DNA of 64,000 bases from Collimonas fungivorans (GCF_001584145.1 NZ_CP013232.1:4712001-4776000), one strand, 5' to 3'. Shown: positions 51,190 through 61,312, counted from the first letter of the stretch. The notes: a model not told the origin generated them from the sequence alone. Program-made: numbers and translations.

Positions 51190-52137
51190 TCAGTTCTTGC
51201 GCTGGCCTTCGACCCGCACCACCACGCGCCGGTTCGGCTCGTTGCAGGCGATGTTGGCTGGCGTGGCTGTCTTGCGGCAGCTGTCGTCGACCGGTTCGGT
51301 ATTGCCGCGGCTTTCAGTCTGGATCAGCTGGGCCGGGATGCCGTTCTCAGCCAGGGACTGCTTGACCGTCGCTGCGCGGGCTGCACCCAGGCGTTGTGCT
51401 GCATCAGCCTTGCCGATCAAGTCGGCATGGCCGATCACGGTGATGTGCTTGATGCCTTCAGGCTGCGCCTGCAGGGTCTGCGCCAGCTTGGCCAGTTCGG
51501 TGCGGCCGGCAGCGCTGATGTCGCGGAAGCCGGATTTGTTGAAGGCGAACAGGACGTCGCTGCTCAGGGTGTAGTCCTTGTAGGCAGGCGCCGGAGCATA
51601 GACGGCGCCGTTGTTGCAAGCCTGCACCGCAGAGGCGCGCGACAGGGCGTGGATCTGGTCGCGGGAGTTTGCCAGCTCACGCTCGGCAACATCACGCGCC
51701 ACCGGCACCGGGGCGCCGCTGCTGCCGTCTTCCGTGGCTTTCAGGAAGTAGGTAGCGCCGTCGGCCAGGTTGGCCTTGAACAGGTCCACGGTCTTGCCTT
51801 TATACAGCGGCTGGTCGTTCAGGTAAGCACCCAGGGTATGGGAGCCGGGAGCGACGCAGAATACCGAATAGCCGCCTGGCAGCAGCGAGGTCTGGAATTC
51901 GCCGTCCACATACACGTGGGCGCCGCCGGCTGTGCGCTGGCCGGCCGGGATGGCGCGGTAGTACACCACCTGGGCCTGGCCTGGCTTGACGGTCGGCACC
52001 GGGCTGTACGTGGCGCCGAAGACCTGGCGTTCCGCCTTGCCGGCTTGCGCTTCTTGCGCCACGGCCGGCATGGCGGCGGCGAACAGCAGCGCACCGCTCA
52101 ACGCCGCGCTAAAGATAAATTTCGAATGTTTCAACAT
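51190..52137 (-). CDS. OmpA-like outer-membrane/peptidoglycan-binding protein
   Basis: A 315-residue secreted protein. Signal peptide MLKHSKFIFSAALSGALLFAAAMPAVAQ is followed by a central beta-rich region with PEGA-like character (GGAHVYVDGEFQTSLLPGGYSVFCVAPGSHTLGAYLNDQP). The C-terminal OmpA domain covers about 185-310 (DVLFAFNKSGFRDISAAGRTELAKLAQTLQ; ITVIGHADLIGKADAAQRLGAARAATVKQSLAENGIP; CNEPNRRVVVRV). It is 123 bp downstream of the giant adhesin gene on the same strand and shares its terminator. It may help anchor or stabilise the adhesin at the cell wall. Confidence 0.88.
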   Translation of the reverse strand: MLKHSKFIFSAALSGALLFAAAMPAVAQEAQAGKAERQVFGATYSPVPTVKPGQAQVVYYRAIPAGQRTAGGAHVYVDGEFQTSLLPGGYSVFCVAPGSHTLGAYLNDQPLYKGKTVDLFKANLADGATYFLKATEDGSSGAPVPVARDVAERELANSRDQIHALSRASAVQACNNGAVYAPAPAYKDYTLSSDVLFAFNKSGFRDISAAGRTELAKLAQTLQAQPEGIKHITVIGHADLIGKADAAQRLGAARAATVKQSLAENGIPAQLIQTESRGNTEPVDDSCRKTATPANIACNEPNRRVVVRVEGQRKN

Positions 52138-52211
52138 GGTTTAGCTCCAGTCCGGCAGCATGGCCGGACGAATAAATTTAAAAAGACTTCAAGGAAGGCG
52201 GCAAGGAACCG

Positions 52212-52245
52212 CGTAGGGTGGGCAGGGTTTTCTGCCCACCCTACG
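52212..52245. repeat. Perfect GTAGGGTGGGCA hairpin between adhesin and ompA-like genes
   Basis: CGTAGGGTGGGCAG, GGTTTT loop, CTGCCCACCCTACG. The 14-bp stem could partly terminate or stabilise the adhesin message before the ompA-like gene. Confidence 0.85.
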
Positions 52246-52260
52246 CGTTACCGCAAAGCG

Positions 52261-55200
52261 TCAGCTCAGGTTGGTGGTGACTCCCTGCTGCACCAGCAGC
52301 TCGGCCTCGAGGCCGGCATGCTGGAACACGTTGTACTCCACGCCTGCCACGGTCACCGCGCCGGCCGCCTGGGTCCAGTCGCCTTCGGCGTTGACGCCTT
52401 CCAGCACAGCATCCAGGTTGACCACATCGCCGGCATCGCCCTTGACCAGCAGCTGGGTCTTGCCGTCATCGATGAACAGGCCCTTCTGGCCCAGACTCAG
52501 CACGTCGTTCAGCGACAGATTCAAGGTGTTGTCGCCATCACCTGTGATGTCCACTGCTTTCAGATACGCGGCAGGGTCAACCAGGCTCACTTGCGACAGA
52601 TCCAGCAGACCATCGCTGCCTTCCAGCTTGAGCACGCCATCGTCCAGCGTGACATCGGCGCCCAAGCCCATCCACAAGTCAGTCATGTTGCCGGTGCTGC
52701 CATCCGCACGGGTAAACTGTGCCTCACCCTGCATTTGGTTGCCATTGCCCAAATCAACCCATTCGCCGGTCGGATTCAGGTTGATCGAGACAATGCCAGC
52801 GTCATCCAGTGTCATCATCTCGTCAGCCTCGCTGATACCGTCTTGGTTCAGATCCCGCCAGACACGCACATCCCCCCAGGCCGCATCGTTGGCATCGAAC
52901 TTGCCGTCGCCGTTGCTGTCCTGATCGCGCAATGCATCGTAGCCGTCGACCGCCAGCGTACCGTCGCTCTTGAGCGTATTGTCACCAAACAGCTCGCGAC
53001 CCGAATCGATCTTTCCATTGCCGTCCCTATCCAGCGCCAGCCAGGCATCGCTGCCGTTCAACCAACCGGTCGAGGTTTTAACACCATCGCCGTTATGGTC
53101 GAACTGGACGCCGGATGCGACAAACGATGTGGTCTCGAAGCCGTTGTCGCCCAAATCTAGCGCCAGCGGAGATCCCCGGGTAGGAACTGCAGATGCAGTA
53201 CCGACATTACCTGCACGATCTATCTGGGTCACGGTATAAAGGTTAGACCCGCCGTTCCGGTTATAGTCGATGATCTGCCATGACCCATCAGCCTTTACCG
53301 TGGTAGAGAGAGTCGATGCACCGTAGTTCAGAACCACCGTACAACCCGGCTCACCTCTGCCCACGGCAGTTACGGTATACAACCCGTCAGCAATCCCTAT
53401 ATCTCCTTTGCTGTTGGAGGCATATGCCGAACTTATAGTGACCGAGCTCACCGTATCCACGTTAATGGAGTAAACCGCCGAGGCCGGGCTGGTCATGCCG
53501 CCAAGGTCCTGCACCGCATTCAGGGCATGAGACCCATCGCGCAGGGCCACATTGGCCGCCACCGGCAAGCTCCACTTGCCGTCCGTGCCGACTGTGGCCG
53601 ATCCCAGCCAAATCCCGGTTGTGGAATCGCCCACCCTCACGATCGCTCCAGGCTCGCCGACGCCGCTGATCAACGGTTGCTTATCGTTGGTGGTGCCGCC
53701 ACTACCGATATTGCCGGTGATCGTGCCAACATCGTCCAGCGCGCCTGTAATCGCAGGCGCGAGCGGCGCGGTGGGATCGACAAAGGTCAGGTCGTAATTG
53801 TTCGACACCGGACTGACATTGCCTGCCGCATCGTGCGACACAGCGGTAAACACATGTGCCGTATCGCCGCTGCGCGCCGGGACGTCGAAGATCCAGTCGC
53901 CCGTGCCATTGGCCGTGGCCGAACCGATAACCACGCCGCCGTCACGGATGAAGACGATGCTGTTCGCTTCGGCAGTACCGCTGAGCTGCGGCGTACGGTC
54001 GTCGGTAGACTGGCCGCTGTCGACGTTGCCGGTGATCGGACCAAAGTTATCCAAGGCGCCGTCAATCGTCGGCGCGTTTGGCGCGGTGGTGTCGAAGGTC
54101 AGGCTATAGTCGTTGGACGGCAGGCTGATATTGCCGGCAGCGTCGTGCGACACGGCTGTGAACACATGCGGCGCATCGCCGGTGCGAGCCGGGACGTCGA
54201 AGGTCCAGTCGCCTGTGCCATTGGCCGTGACCGAACCGATGACCACGCCGCCGTCACGGATGACAACGATGCTGTTCGCTTCGGCCGTACCGCTGAGCTG
54301 CGGCGTGCGGTCGTCGGTACTGTGACCGCTTTCTACGTTGCCGGTGATCGCACCAACATTATCCAGGGCGCCATCAATCGTCGGTGCGATTGGCGCAGTG
54401 GTATCCAGGTTCAGGGTGAAGTCCACCGAAGGAGCACTCTGCGGGTCGGTGGCGCTGGCGGCCTGAGTCGCCGTAAATACGTAAGCCCGATCGCCATTGC
54501 TCAAGGCCGGCACGTCAAACGACCAGAGTCCTGTCGGACCGGCTTGCGCCGAGCCGATCGGCGTCACGTCGCCATCCTGGTAGATGTAGACGATCGCGTT
54601 AGGGGCTGCGCCATTGCCGTTCAAGCGCGGGGTCGTGTCGTCGGTAGCCTGCCCGCTGCCAAACGTGCCCGTTACCGCGCCGACATCGTCGCTGTAGCTG
54701 ACAATATTCGGCGGATCACCCGGAGTGCCCGGAATCGGGACGTCGACGACGATGGTGTAGGCCACCGAGGGGTTCGACACATTGCCGGCCATATTGGTCG
54801 CGGTGGTCAGGAAGGTATGGGAACCGTCTGCCAGATCCGTTGGTATCGTGAACTGCCAGTCACCGGTAGCGCCGGTGCCGGTCACCGTCACGCTGCCATA
54901 GACGTTGCCGTCGCTATCCGTGATCGTAATGATGGAACCGATCTCGCCGCGTCCGACCAGGGTCGGTGTACGGTCATCGGTGAAATTGCCTCTCCCCACT
55001 ATATCGCCCAGCGGATTGGTGATATCAATCGGATTCACGTCATCGTAGATGAAATCCACGATCGGGCGGCTCGGCCGCATCGTATCGACGATAAACCCGA
55101 TGCTGGTCGCGGTGCCAGTCGCATCACTGACATCCAGCACAACACTTCCGTTCGGCAGATCCCGCATCAGCGGTGCGCTCCAGCTGCCGTCAGCCTCGAC

Positions 55201-58200
55201 GGTCGCCGAGCCGTAAATGAGGCCGTTGTATTCAACGGTGACTACTGTGCCTGCCACCCCGCCGTTGCCCGACACCGTAGGGCGTGGATCGTTGGTGAAA
55301 TCGCCGTCGTTGAGTTCGCCGACGATGCCGCCAGCTACCTTGTCAGTGACTGTGATAGAACTCGGGACACGTGGCGTTGCTGCCTCCACCTCGACCTGGG
55401 GCGCTGGCGCCGATTCTACCGCGCCGGCTTCAGCTGCTGTCACCACTGGCGGCGGTGGAGAGGTATCCAGCGTAAACGTGTATGCCGGACTCAAGGCGCT
55501 GTGATTGCCAGCCGCATCGATGACCTCGGTCTGATAGCTGTAGCTACCGTCATCCAGATCGCTATCCGGGAGATAGGTCCAATGTCCCGCGTCGTTGACT
55601 GGTACGTCGACGACTGAAGTCACCGGCGCGCCACCCGCTGGGGTAAAGGTGATCGAGATACGCACGACGGTGCCAGCCTCGGCCGTGCCGGAGAATTCCG
55701 GCAAGCTATCGTCCGTGGTGCCGCCATTCGCCACTTCCTCTACCACAGTCTGGCCGCCGCCCAGCACATTGTCGATCAGATGGCCGACAGTAGGATCTGG
55801 CGCAACGGTATCGATGTGGATCAGGTACTGGTTGCTGCTCGGGCTAAGACCGCTCGGGGTAGTGGTGGTGGCCGTAAAGATGTGCGGGCCATCCGGCAGC
55901 ACGCCTGAGGTAACGCTCCAGTTGCCGTCGCCGTCAGCCGTGGCGGTGCCTACCAGGTTGCCGTTCTCGTCATGGACCGAGACCCGCGAGCCAGCCACGG
56001 CCGTACCCACGATGGTTGGCGTGTTGTCGTTGGTGAAACCATTCTCCGCCACGCTCTCAGGCGTGGCGCCGTTGTCGTCGATTACGGTGGTGATTTCTGG
56101 CGCCGGCGGCGCGTCGACGTCAATGACGATAGGCCATGGATCCGACGGTTCGCTGGTGTTGCCGGCCGGGTCGGTGACGACCACGGTGAAGTCATGGTCG
56201 CCCGGGTTCAACGGCGTGGTCGGGGTGAATTCCCAACTGCCGTCGTCGCCGACAATCGCGGTGCCGATAGGAGCGCCGTTGTCGATGATGGTGACCTTGT
56301 CGCCCGGCTCCTGGCCGCCGCCGCCGATGGTTGGTGTGGTGTCGTCGGTGACATCGCCTTTCGGGATCGTACCGGTATCCACGCCGACGTCATCGGAGAC
56401 GTCGCCGATTTCCGGCTTGGCTGGTGCAGTGACATCGACCGTCAGGTCGAACTCATTGCTGTCGCTGACCACGCCGGCGGCGTTGGTCGAGGTTGCCGTG
56501 ATGGTGTGCGGACCTTCCGTCAAGGTCGGAGTGAACTCCCAGTTGCCGAGGCCATCGGCCATCACTGAACCGACTGCAACCGGGTTGCCGTCGACGTAGA
56601 TGTGCACCAGGCTGTTGGCGGTGGCCGTGCCGTGCACGGTCGGTGTGGTGTCGTCGGTGACGCCATGGTTGCTGATCGGACCGGTGATGCTGCCCTCGTT
56701 GTCATCGACCTGGGTGATGGCAATCGTTACAGCGCTGGTGTCGACGATGAAGTGGGTCGGGGCCGAGACCGGGCTGGTGTTGCCAGCCTGGTCCACTACC
56801 TGGTTGCTGATGGTGTGCGGACCGTCGGCCAGCGGGGTCTCTGGCGTGTAAGTCCAGTTGCCACCGGCATCGACCGGTACGGTCTTGACCGGCACGCCAT
56901 CGACGATGACGACCACGCTGGTGCCTGGCTCGGCCTTGCCGCTGTAAGTCGGGTTGGCGTCGTCGGTGGTGTCGTTGTCGTTGATCGGACCGGTGACGCC
57001 AACGTCGTCGATCAGGCTCAAGTCGGTCGAGGCGCTAGGCGCGGTGGTGTCGATGTTGATCGGATATTCGCCGGTCGACACGCCGCCTGCGGTGGCGGTA
57101 AAGTTGTGCAAGCCGTCTGTCAGCGGGTTAGTCGCTGGCACCGGGAAGCTCCAGTTGCCGTCCGCATCGGAGATGGCCGAACCCAGTGCGACCGGGTTGC
57201 CGTCGACATAGATCATGACCACGGAACCGGCCGGTGCAGTACCGATAACTACCGGGGTATTGTCGTTGGTGAGGCCGTTCTGGGGAACGTTGACCGGGCT
57301 GGCGCCGTCGTCGTCGATCACGCCGATGATGGCGGGCGCCGTCGGCACGCCGCCGGTGGCCACATCCAAGTCGAACTGGTTGCTCGGATCGCTGACGTTG
57401 CCGGCTGAGTCGCTGGCCTTGGCGGTCAAGTTATGTGCGCCCAGGTCGAGCGGGAAGTCTGGCGTGATGGTCCAGTCGCCGCTGGCGTTTGCCTGGGTGG
57501 AACCGACGGCTTTGTCGCCATCGTACAAGGTGACGATGCTGCCAGGTTCAGCCTTGCCGCTGACGGTCGGTTGCGCATCGTCGGTGGCTGGGCCGCCCGA
57601 AGTCAGCGGGCCGGTCGAAGCGCCCTGGTCGTCGATGACCAGGTCGATGGTCGGTGCATCCGGCACACCGGTATCGATGACGATATCCCATGGATCGGAC
57701 GGATCGCTGGTGTTGCCGGCCGGATCTTCCACCACAATGGTGAACTCATGGTCGCCCGGGTTCAACGGCGTGGTGGGGGTGAATTCCCACTTGCCGTCGT
57801 CGCCCACGATCGCGGTCCCGATAGGATTGCCGCCATCGCTGATGATGACCTTGTCGCCCGGGGTCAGGCCGCCGCCGACCAGGGTCGGGGTAGTGTCGTC
57901 GGTGACGCCGCCGTCGCTCGGGATGCTGCCGGTCTGGGTGCCAACGTCGTCGATGACGTCGCCGATTTCCGGCTTGGCTGGCGCAGTGGTGTCGACCGTC
58001 AGGTCGAACTCATTGCTGTCGCTGACCACGCCGGCGGCGTTGGTCGAGGTTGCCGTGATGGTGTGCGGACCTTCGGTCAGGGTTGGGGTAAATACCCAAT
58101 CGCCGTTGCCATCGGCCATCACTGAACCGACTGCAACCGGGTTGCCGTCGACGTAGATGTGCACCAGGCTGTTGGCGGTAGCCGTGCCGTGTACGGTCGG

Positions 58201-60714
58201 TGTGGTGTCGTCAGTGACGCCATGGTTGCTGATCGGACCGGTGATGCTGCCTTCATTGTCATCGACCTGGGTGATGGCAATCGTTACGGCGCCGGTGTCG
58301 ACGATGAAATGGGTCGGGGCAGAGACCGGGCTGGTATTGCCGGCCTGGTCCACTACCTGGTTGCTGATGGTGTGCGCACCGTCGGCCAGTGGGGTCTCTG
58401 GCGTGTAGGTCCAGTTGCCACCGGCGTCGACCGGCACGGTCTTGACCGGCACGCCATCAACGATGACGACCACGCTGGTGCCTGGCTCGGCCTTGCCGCT
58501 GTAAGTCGGGTTGGCGTCGTCGGTGGTGTCGTTGTCGGCAATCTCGCCGGTGCGCGCACCGACGTCGTCGATCAGCGACAGATCGGTCGAGGCGCCTGGC
58601 GCCGTGGTATCGATGTTGATCGGGTATTGGCCGGTCGACACGCCGCCAGCGCTGGCGGTAAAGTTGTGCAAGCCGTCTGTCAGCGGGTTAGCCGCCGGCA
58701 CCGGGAAGCTCCAGTTGCCGTCAGCATCGGACGTGGCCGAACCCAGTGCGACCGGGTTGCCGTCGACATAGATCATGACCACGGAACCGGCAGGTGCAGT
58801 ACCGATTACCACCGGGGTATTGTCGTTGGTGAAGCCGTTCTCGGCAACAGGGACAGGCGTTGCGCCGTTGTCGTCGTTCACGCCGATGATGGCGGGCGCC
58901 GTCGGCACGCCGCCGGTAGCCACATCCAGGTCGAACTGGTTGCTTGGATCGCTGATATTGCCGGCAGCATCGCTGGCCTTGGCGGTCAGGTTATGCTCAC
59001 CCAGGGACAGCGGGAAGTCTGGCGTGATGGTCCAGTTACCGCTGGCGTCCGCCTTGGTGGAGCCGACAGCTTTGTCGCCGTCGTACAAGGTGACGATGCT
59101 GTTCGGTTCGGCCTTGCCGCTGACGGTAGGTTGCGCATCGTCGGTGGCTGGGCCGCCCGAGGTCAGCGGGCCGGTCGAAGCGCCCTGGTCGTCGATGACC
59201 AGGTCGATGGTCGGCGCATCTGGCGCCAAGGTATCGATGTTCACGGTCCATGGATCGGACGGATCGCTGGTGTTGCCAGCCGGATCGGTAACAACGACGG
59301 TGAAGTCATGCTTGCCGTCATCCAGCGGCGGCGGGGTGAATTCCCACTTGCCGTCGTCGCCCACGATCGCGGTGCCGATAGGATTGCCGCCATCGCTGAT
59401 GACCACGGTGCTGCCTGGCGTCAGGCCGCCACCGCCGCCGCCGCTCAGGGTCGGGGTATTATCGTCGGTATCACCGCCGTTGGGGATGGTGCCGGTCTTG
59501 CTGCCGACGTCGTCAGTGACGTCGCCGATGGCTGGCTTGCCTTCCATGGTGTCGACCACGACCACCCAGTCCGCCGATGGCAGGCCGACATTGCCGGCGG
59601 CGTCAGTCGCCGTGGCGGTGAATTTGTGCGGGCCGTCAGGCAGTTCGCTGGAGGTGATGGTCCAGTTGCCGTCAGCGTCGGCGACAATGCTGCCAACCTC
59701 GTTGCCGTCGGCGTACAGCTTGACCAGCGAACCGGCTTCAGCCTTGCCGCTCAGGGTCGGGGTCTTGTCGTCGGTCATGGCGCCGTTGTCGAGGAAGCCA
59801 GTGCTGCTGCCGGCGTCGTCCAAGGCCGATTCGATCAGGACCTGGGCTGGCGCGACCGTGTCGATGATGATGTCGCGGCCGTCCGATGGCGGTTTGCCGT
59901 CTTCGATCACGACGATCTCATGCGGGCCGTCGTCCAGCGGGTTGTCAGGGGTAAATGTCCACTTGCCGTCGTCGTCGACGATGGTCGAGCCGATCGGCTT
60001 GCCGTTGTCGATGATGGTGATGACTTTACCCGGGGTGCCGCCGTCGCCGATGATGGTTGGGGTGTTGTCGTCAGTGCTGCCGCCCGGAGGAATCGAGCCG
60101 GTGGTGGTGCCGACGTTGTCGGTGATATCGCCGATGGTCAGCTTGCCGTCGCCAGGATTGCCTGGGTTGCCGCCGTCGCCGGGATTGCCTGGGTTGCCGC
60201 CGTTATCGCCAGCAAGCGCCGCGCCGATCAGGCCCAGCGCGCCCAGGCCGAACAGGCCAAGGCCAAGCCAGCTCATGCCGGCGGCAGGCACCAGGCCGCT
60301 GCCGAAGCCGACCAGCGGGTTGCGGCCGAGCACCAGCGGGGAACTCACGCCTTCGCCCAGCATGCCGGCTTCATGGTTAGCTTCCGCATCGGAAGCGATG
60401 TATTCGTAATATGCGCCGTCTTCGGCCACGCCGACCAGCTCTTCGCCCTGCCCGTCTGCGCTGTAGAAACCTTCGATGATCAGCTCAGGATCTTCGTAAC
60501 CGGTGCCTTCCAGGGACACGTGCAGGTCGTTGCCGACGCGGTGTACGGTGATGTTTTCCGGGGCTGCGCCGGTGTCGGCATCGGCCAGGATGAATTTGCC
60601 GCCCTTGATGGCTTTCACCTTGGTGGCGGAACCTTGCTTGGTCGTGCGGAGGTCCACGCTCTGCGTGATTTCCTTGCCATCGACCACGATTACTTTAACT
60701 GCGCTTGCTGCCAT
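52261..60714 (-). CDS. Giant BapA/LapA-type repetitive adhesin (type I secreted)
   Basis: A 2817-residue surface adhesin. Residues 1-135 match the BapA-type prefix (VDLRTTKQGSATKVKAIKGGKFILADADTG). A Gly/Leu hydrophobic segment (about 140-170, MSWLGLGLFGLGALGLIGAALAG) and a GNPGDG linker follow. About 21 Ig-like domains of about 104 residues fill about 190-2500, each opening with patterns like IDDVGxxTGxIxxGxxTDDxTPTxxG. An EF-hand-like Ca2+ region (about 2515-2650) has FDHNGDGVKTSTGW, LDRDGNGKIDSGRELFG and DSNGDGKFDANDAAW. The C-terminal T1SS signal region includes LNDVLSLGQKGLFIDDGKTQLLVKGDAGDVVNLD. No Sec signal. Its own shared-type promoter lies 200 bp upstream. Expected role: biofilm and surface attachment via the adjacent exporter. 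Confidence 0.92.
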   Translation of the reverse strand: MAASAVKVIVVDGKEITQSVDLRTTKQGSATKVKAIKGGKFILADADTGAAPENITVHRVGNDLHVSLEGTGYEDPELIIEGFYSADGQGEELVGVAEDGAYYEYIASDAEANHEAGMLGEGVSSPLVLGRNPLVGFGSGLVPAAGMSWLGLGLFGLGALGLIGAALAGDNGGNPGNPGDGGNPGNPGDGKLTIGDITDNVGTTTGSIPPGGSTDDNTPTIIGDGGTPGKVITIIDNGKPIGSTIVDDDGKWTFTPDNPLDDGPHEIVVIEDGKPPSDGRDIIIDTVAPAQVLIESALDDAGSSTGFLDNGAMTDDKTPTLSGKAEAGSLVKLYADGNEVGSIVADADGNWTITSSELPDGPHKFTATATDAAGNVGLPSADWVVVVDTMEGKPAIGDVTDDVGSKTGTIPNGGDTDDNTPTLSGGGGGGLTPGSTVVISDGGNPIGTAIVGDDGKWEFTPPPLDDGKHDFTVVVTDPAGNTSDPSDPWTVNIDTLAPDAPTIDLVIDDQGASTGPLTSGGPATDDAQPTVSGKAEPNSIVTLYDGDKAVGSTKADASGNWTITPDFPLSLGEHNLTAKASDAAGNISDPSNQFDLDVATGGVPTAPAIIGVNDDNGATPVPVAENGFTNDNTPVVIGTAPAGSVVMIYVDGNPVALGSATSDADGNWSFPVPAANPLTDGLHNFTASAGGVSTGQYPINIDTTAPGASTDLSLIDDVGARTGEIADNDTTDDANPTYSGKAEPGTSVVVIVDGVPVKTVPVDAGGNWTYTPETPLADGAHTISNQVVDQAGNTSPVSAPTHFIVDTGAVTIAITQVDDNEGSITGPISNHGVTDDTTPTVHGTATANSLVHIYVDGNPVAVGSVMADGNGDWVFTPTLTEGPHTITATSTNAAGVVSDSNEFDLTVDTTAPAKPEIGDVIDDVGTQTGSIPSDGGVTDDTTPTLVGGGLTPGDKVIISDGGNPIGTAIVGDDGKWEFTPTTPLNPGDHEFTIVVEDPAGNTSDPSDPWDIVIDTGVPDAPTIDLVIDDQGASTGPLTSGGPATDDAQPTVSGKAEPGSIVTLYDGDKAVGSTQANASGDWTITPDFPLDLGAHNLTAKASDSAGNVSDPSNQFDLDVATGGVPTAPAIIGVIDDDGASPVNVPQNGLTNDNTPVVIGTAPAGSVVMIYVDGNPVALGSAISDADGNWSFPVPATNPLTDGLHNFTATAGGVSTGEYPINIDTTAPSASTDLSLIDDVGVTGPINDNDTTDDANPTYSGKAEPGTSVVVIVDGVPVKTVPVDAGGNWTYTPETPLADGPHTISNQVVDQAGNTSPVSAPTHFIVDTSAVTIAITQVDDNEGSITGPISNHGVTDDTTPTVHGTATANSLVHIYVDGNPVAVGSVMADGLGNWEFTPTLTEGPHTITATSTNAAGVVSDSNEFDLTVDVTAPAKPEIGDVSDDVGVDTGTIPKGDVTDDTTPTIGGGGQEPGDKVTIIDNGAPIGTAIVGDDGSWEFTPTTPLNPGDHDFTVVVTDPAGNTSEPSDPWPIVIDVDAPPAPEITTVIDDNGATPESVAENGFTNDNTPTIVGTAVAGSRVSVHDENGNLVGTATADGDGNWSVTSGVLPDGPHIFTATTTTPSGLSPSSNQYLIHIDTVAPDPTVGHLIDNVLGGGQTVVEEVANGGTTDDSLPEFSGTAEAGTVVRISITFTPAGGAPVTSVVDVPVNDAGHWTYLPDSDLDDGSYSYQTEVIDAAGNHSALSPAYTFTLDTSPPPPVVTAAEAGAVESAPAPQVEVEAATPRVPSSITVTDKVAGGIVGELNDGDFTNDPRPTVSGNGGVAGTVVTVEYNGLIYGSATVEADGSWSAPLMRDLPNGSVVLDVSDATGTATSIGFIVDTMRPSRPIVDFIYDDVNPIDITNPLGDIVGRGNFTDDRTPTLVGRGEIGSIITITDSDGNVYGSVTVTGTGATGDWQFTIPTDLADGSHTFLTTATNMAGNVSNPSVAYTIVVDVPIPGTPGDPPNIVSYSDDVGAVTGTFGSGQATDDTTPRLNGNGAAPNAIVYIYQDGDVTPIGSAQAGPTGLWSFDVPALSNGDRAYVFTATQAASATDPQSAPSVDFTLNLDTTAPIAPTIDGALDNVGAITGNVESGHSTDDRTPQLSGTAEANSIVVIRDGGVVIGSVTANGTGDWTFDVPARTGDAPHVFTAVSHDAAGNISLPSNDYSLTFDTTAPNAPTIDGALDNFGPITGNVDSGQSTDDRTPQLSGTAEANSIVFIRDGGVVIGSATANGTGDWIFDVPARSGDTAHVFTAVSHDAAGNVSPVSNNYDLTFVDPTAPLAPAITGALDDVGTITGNIGSGGTTNDKQPLISGVGEPGAIVRVGDSTTGIWLGSATVGTDGKWSLPVAANVALRDGSHALNAVQDLGGMTSPASAVYSINVDTVSSVTISSAYASNSKGDIGIADGLYTVTAVGRGEPGCTVVLNYGASTLSTTVKADGSWQIIDYNRNGGSNLYTVTQIDRAGNVGTASAVPTRGSPLALDLGDNGFETTSFVASGVQFDHNGDGVKTSTGWLNGSDAWLALDRDGNGKIDSGRELFGDNTLKSDGTLAVDGYDALRDQDSNGDGKFDANDAAWGDVRVWRDLNQDGISEADEMMTLDDAGIVSINLNPTGEWVDLGNGNQMQGEAQFTRADGSTGNMTDLWMGLGADVTLDDGVLKLEGSDGLLDLSQVSLVDPAAYLKAVDITGDGDNTLNLSLNDVLSLGQKGLFIDDGKTQLLVKGDAGDVVNLDAVLEGVNAEGDWTQAAGAVTVAGVEYNVFQHAGLEAELLVQQGVTTNLS
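56400..59520. repeat. Tandem five-domain segmental duplication inside the giant adhesin
   Basis: Blocks of five Ig-like domains, about 1557 bp (519 residues), repeat as roughly 59520-57960 and 57960-56400. For example, the segment TQVDDNEGSITGPISNHG occurs in both at that offset, with near-identical DNA around 56600 and 58157. Confidence 0.85.
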
Positions 60715-60911
60715 GATAATAATTCCTTAAAAGACTGAATTGCTTAATGTGAACGGTGGTAGCGACGGTACGCCACAACGCGGTTGTGCCGCTTGAGACT
60801 GCGGTCTTGCGCGTGCCGGCGTGTCCGATAAAAATCAGCTACACCCCATGCGCAGTAAAACCCGGCCGTGAAAGACATCTTTCGTGGTTGCCGAGCTTCG
60901 ACGTAGAGCGG

Positions 60912-60997
60912 ATTTTAGAGATGAGACAACTTGCGGTCTGTAGGCTCGGATTGACTTCGAATGGGGATAAATCCGTGAAAAATGTAGGACAAATCCG
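60912..60997 (-). promoter_or_regulatory. Giant adhesin promoter, shared adhesion type
   Basis: Minus strand: CGGATTTGTCCTACA box (TAGG at 60985), middle box CGGATTTATCCCC (60975-60963), CCTACAGACCGC (60944-60933). The -35 CAGACC (60940-60935), 17 bp and -10 TAAAAT (60917-60912) within CTCTAAAATCCGC follow. Outer spacing 44 bp. Predicted leader about 190 nt. The rest of 60715-61312 shows no gene. Confidence 0.72.
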
Positions 60998-61312
60998 AGC
61001 GCTGTCGGACCGTCGTTTTAGCGCGATTGCGCTGGCAGCCAGTATCTGCCTATGAGACGGCTATCGCGGCGATAGCCACGGCCGGGAAAATCGACGGTTC
61101 TATTGCTGAAGAGCGGCTGTGTCATTGCTGATTCAGGTATTTACAACGAGAAGAAACTGTGCAAAACATTGTTAAATCCATGTCACAAAAATTCCCCGGC
61201 AGCCACGATATGACATTTCGATTGATGCCTGATTCGCAAACCCCTGATCCACCACATTGATGCCGGGGAGCATAGAATAGAAGCAAGCTGACGTCTGAAA
61301 ACAACAAAAATC

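Noticed and set aside
52970..60738. Long open frames on the plus strand antisense to the giant adhesin (up to 859 codons), and similar ones opposite the RND pump (5249-8317)
   Set aside because: They mirror high-GC coding sequence in the opposite frame, have low-complexity or His/Arg-rich translations with no family features, and lack ribosome-binding sites.
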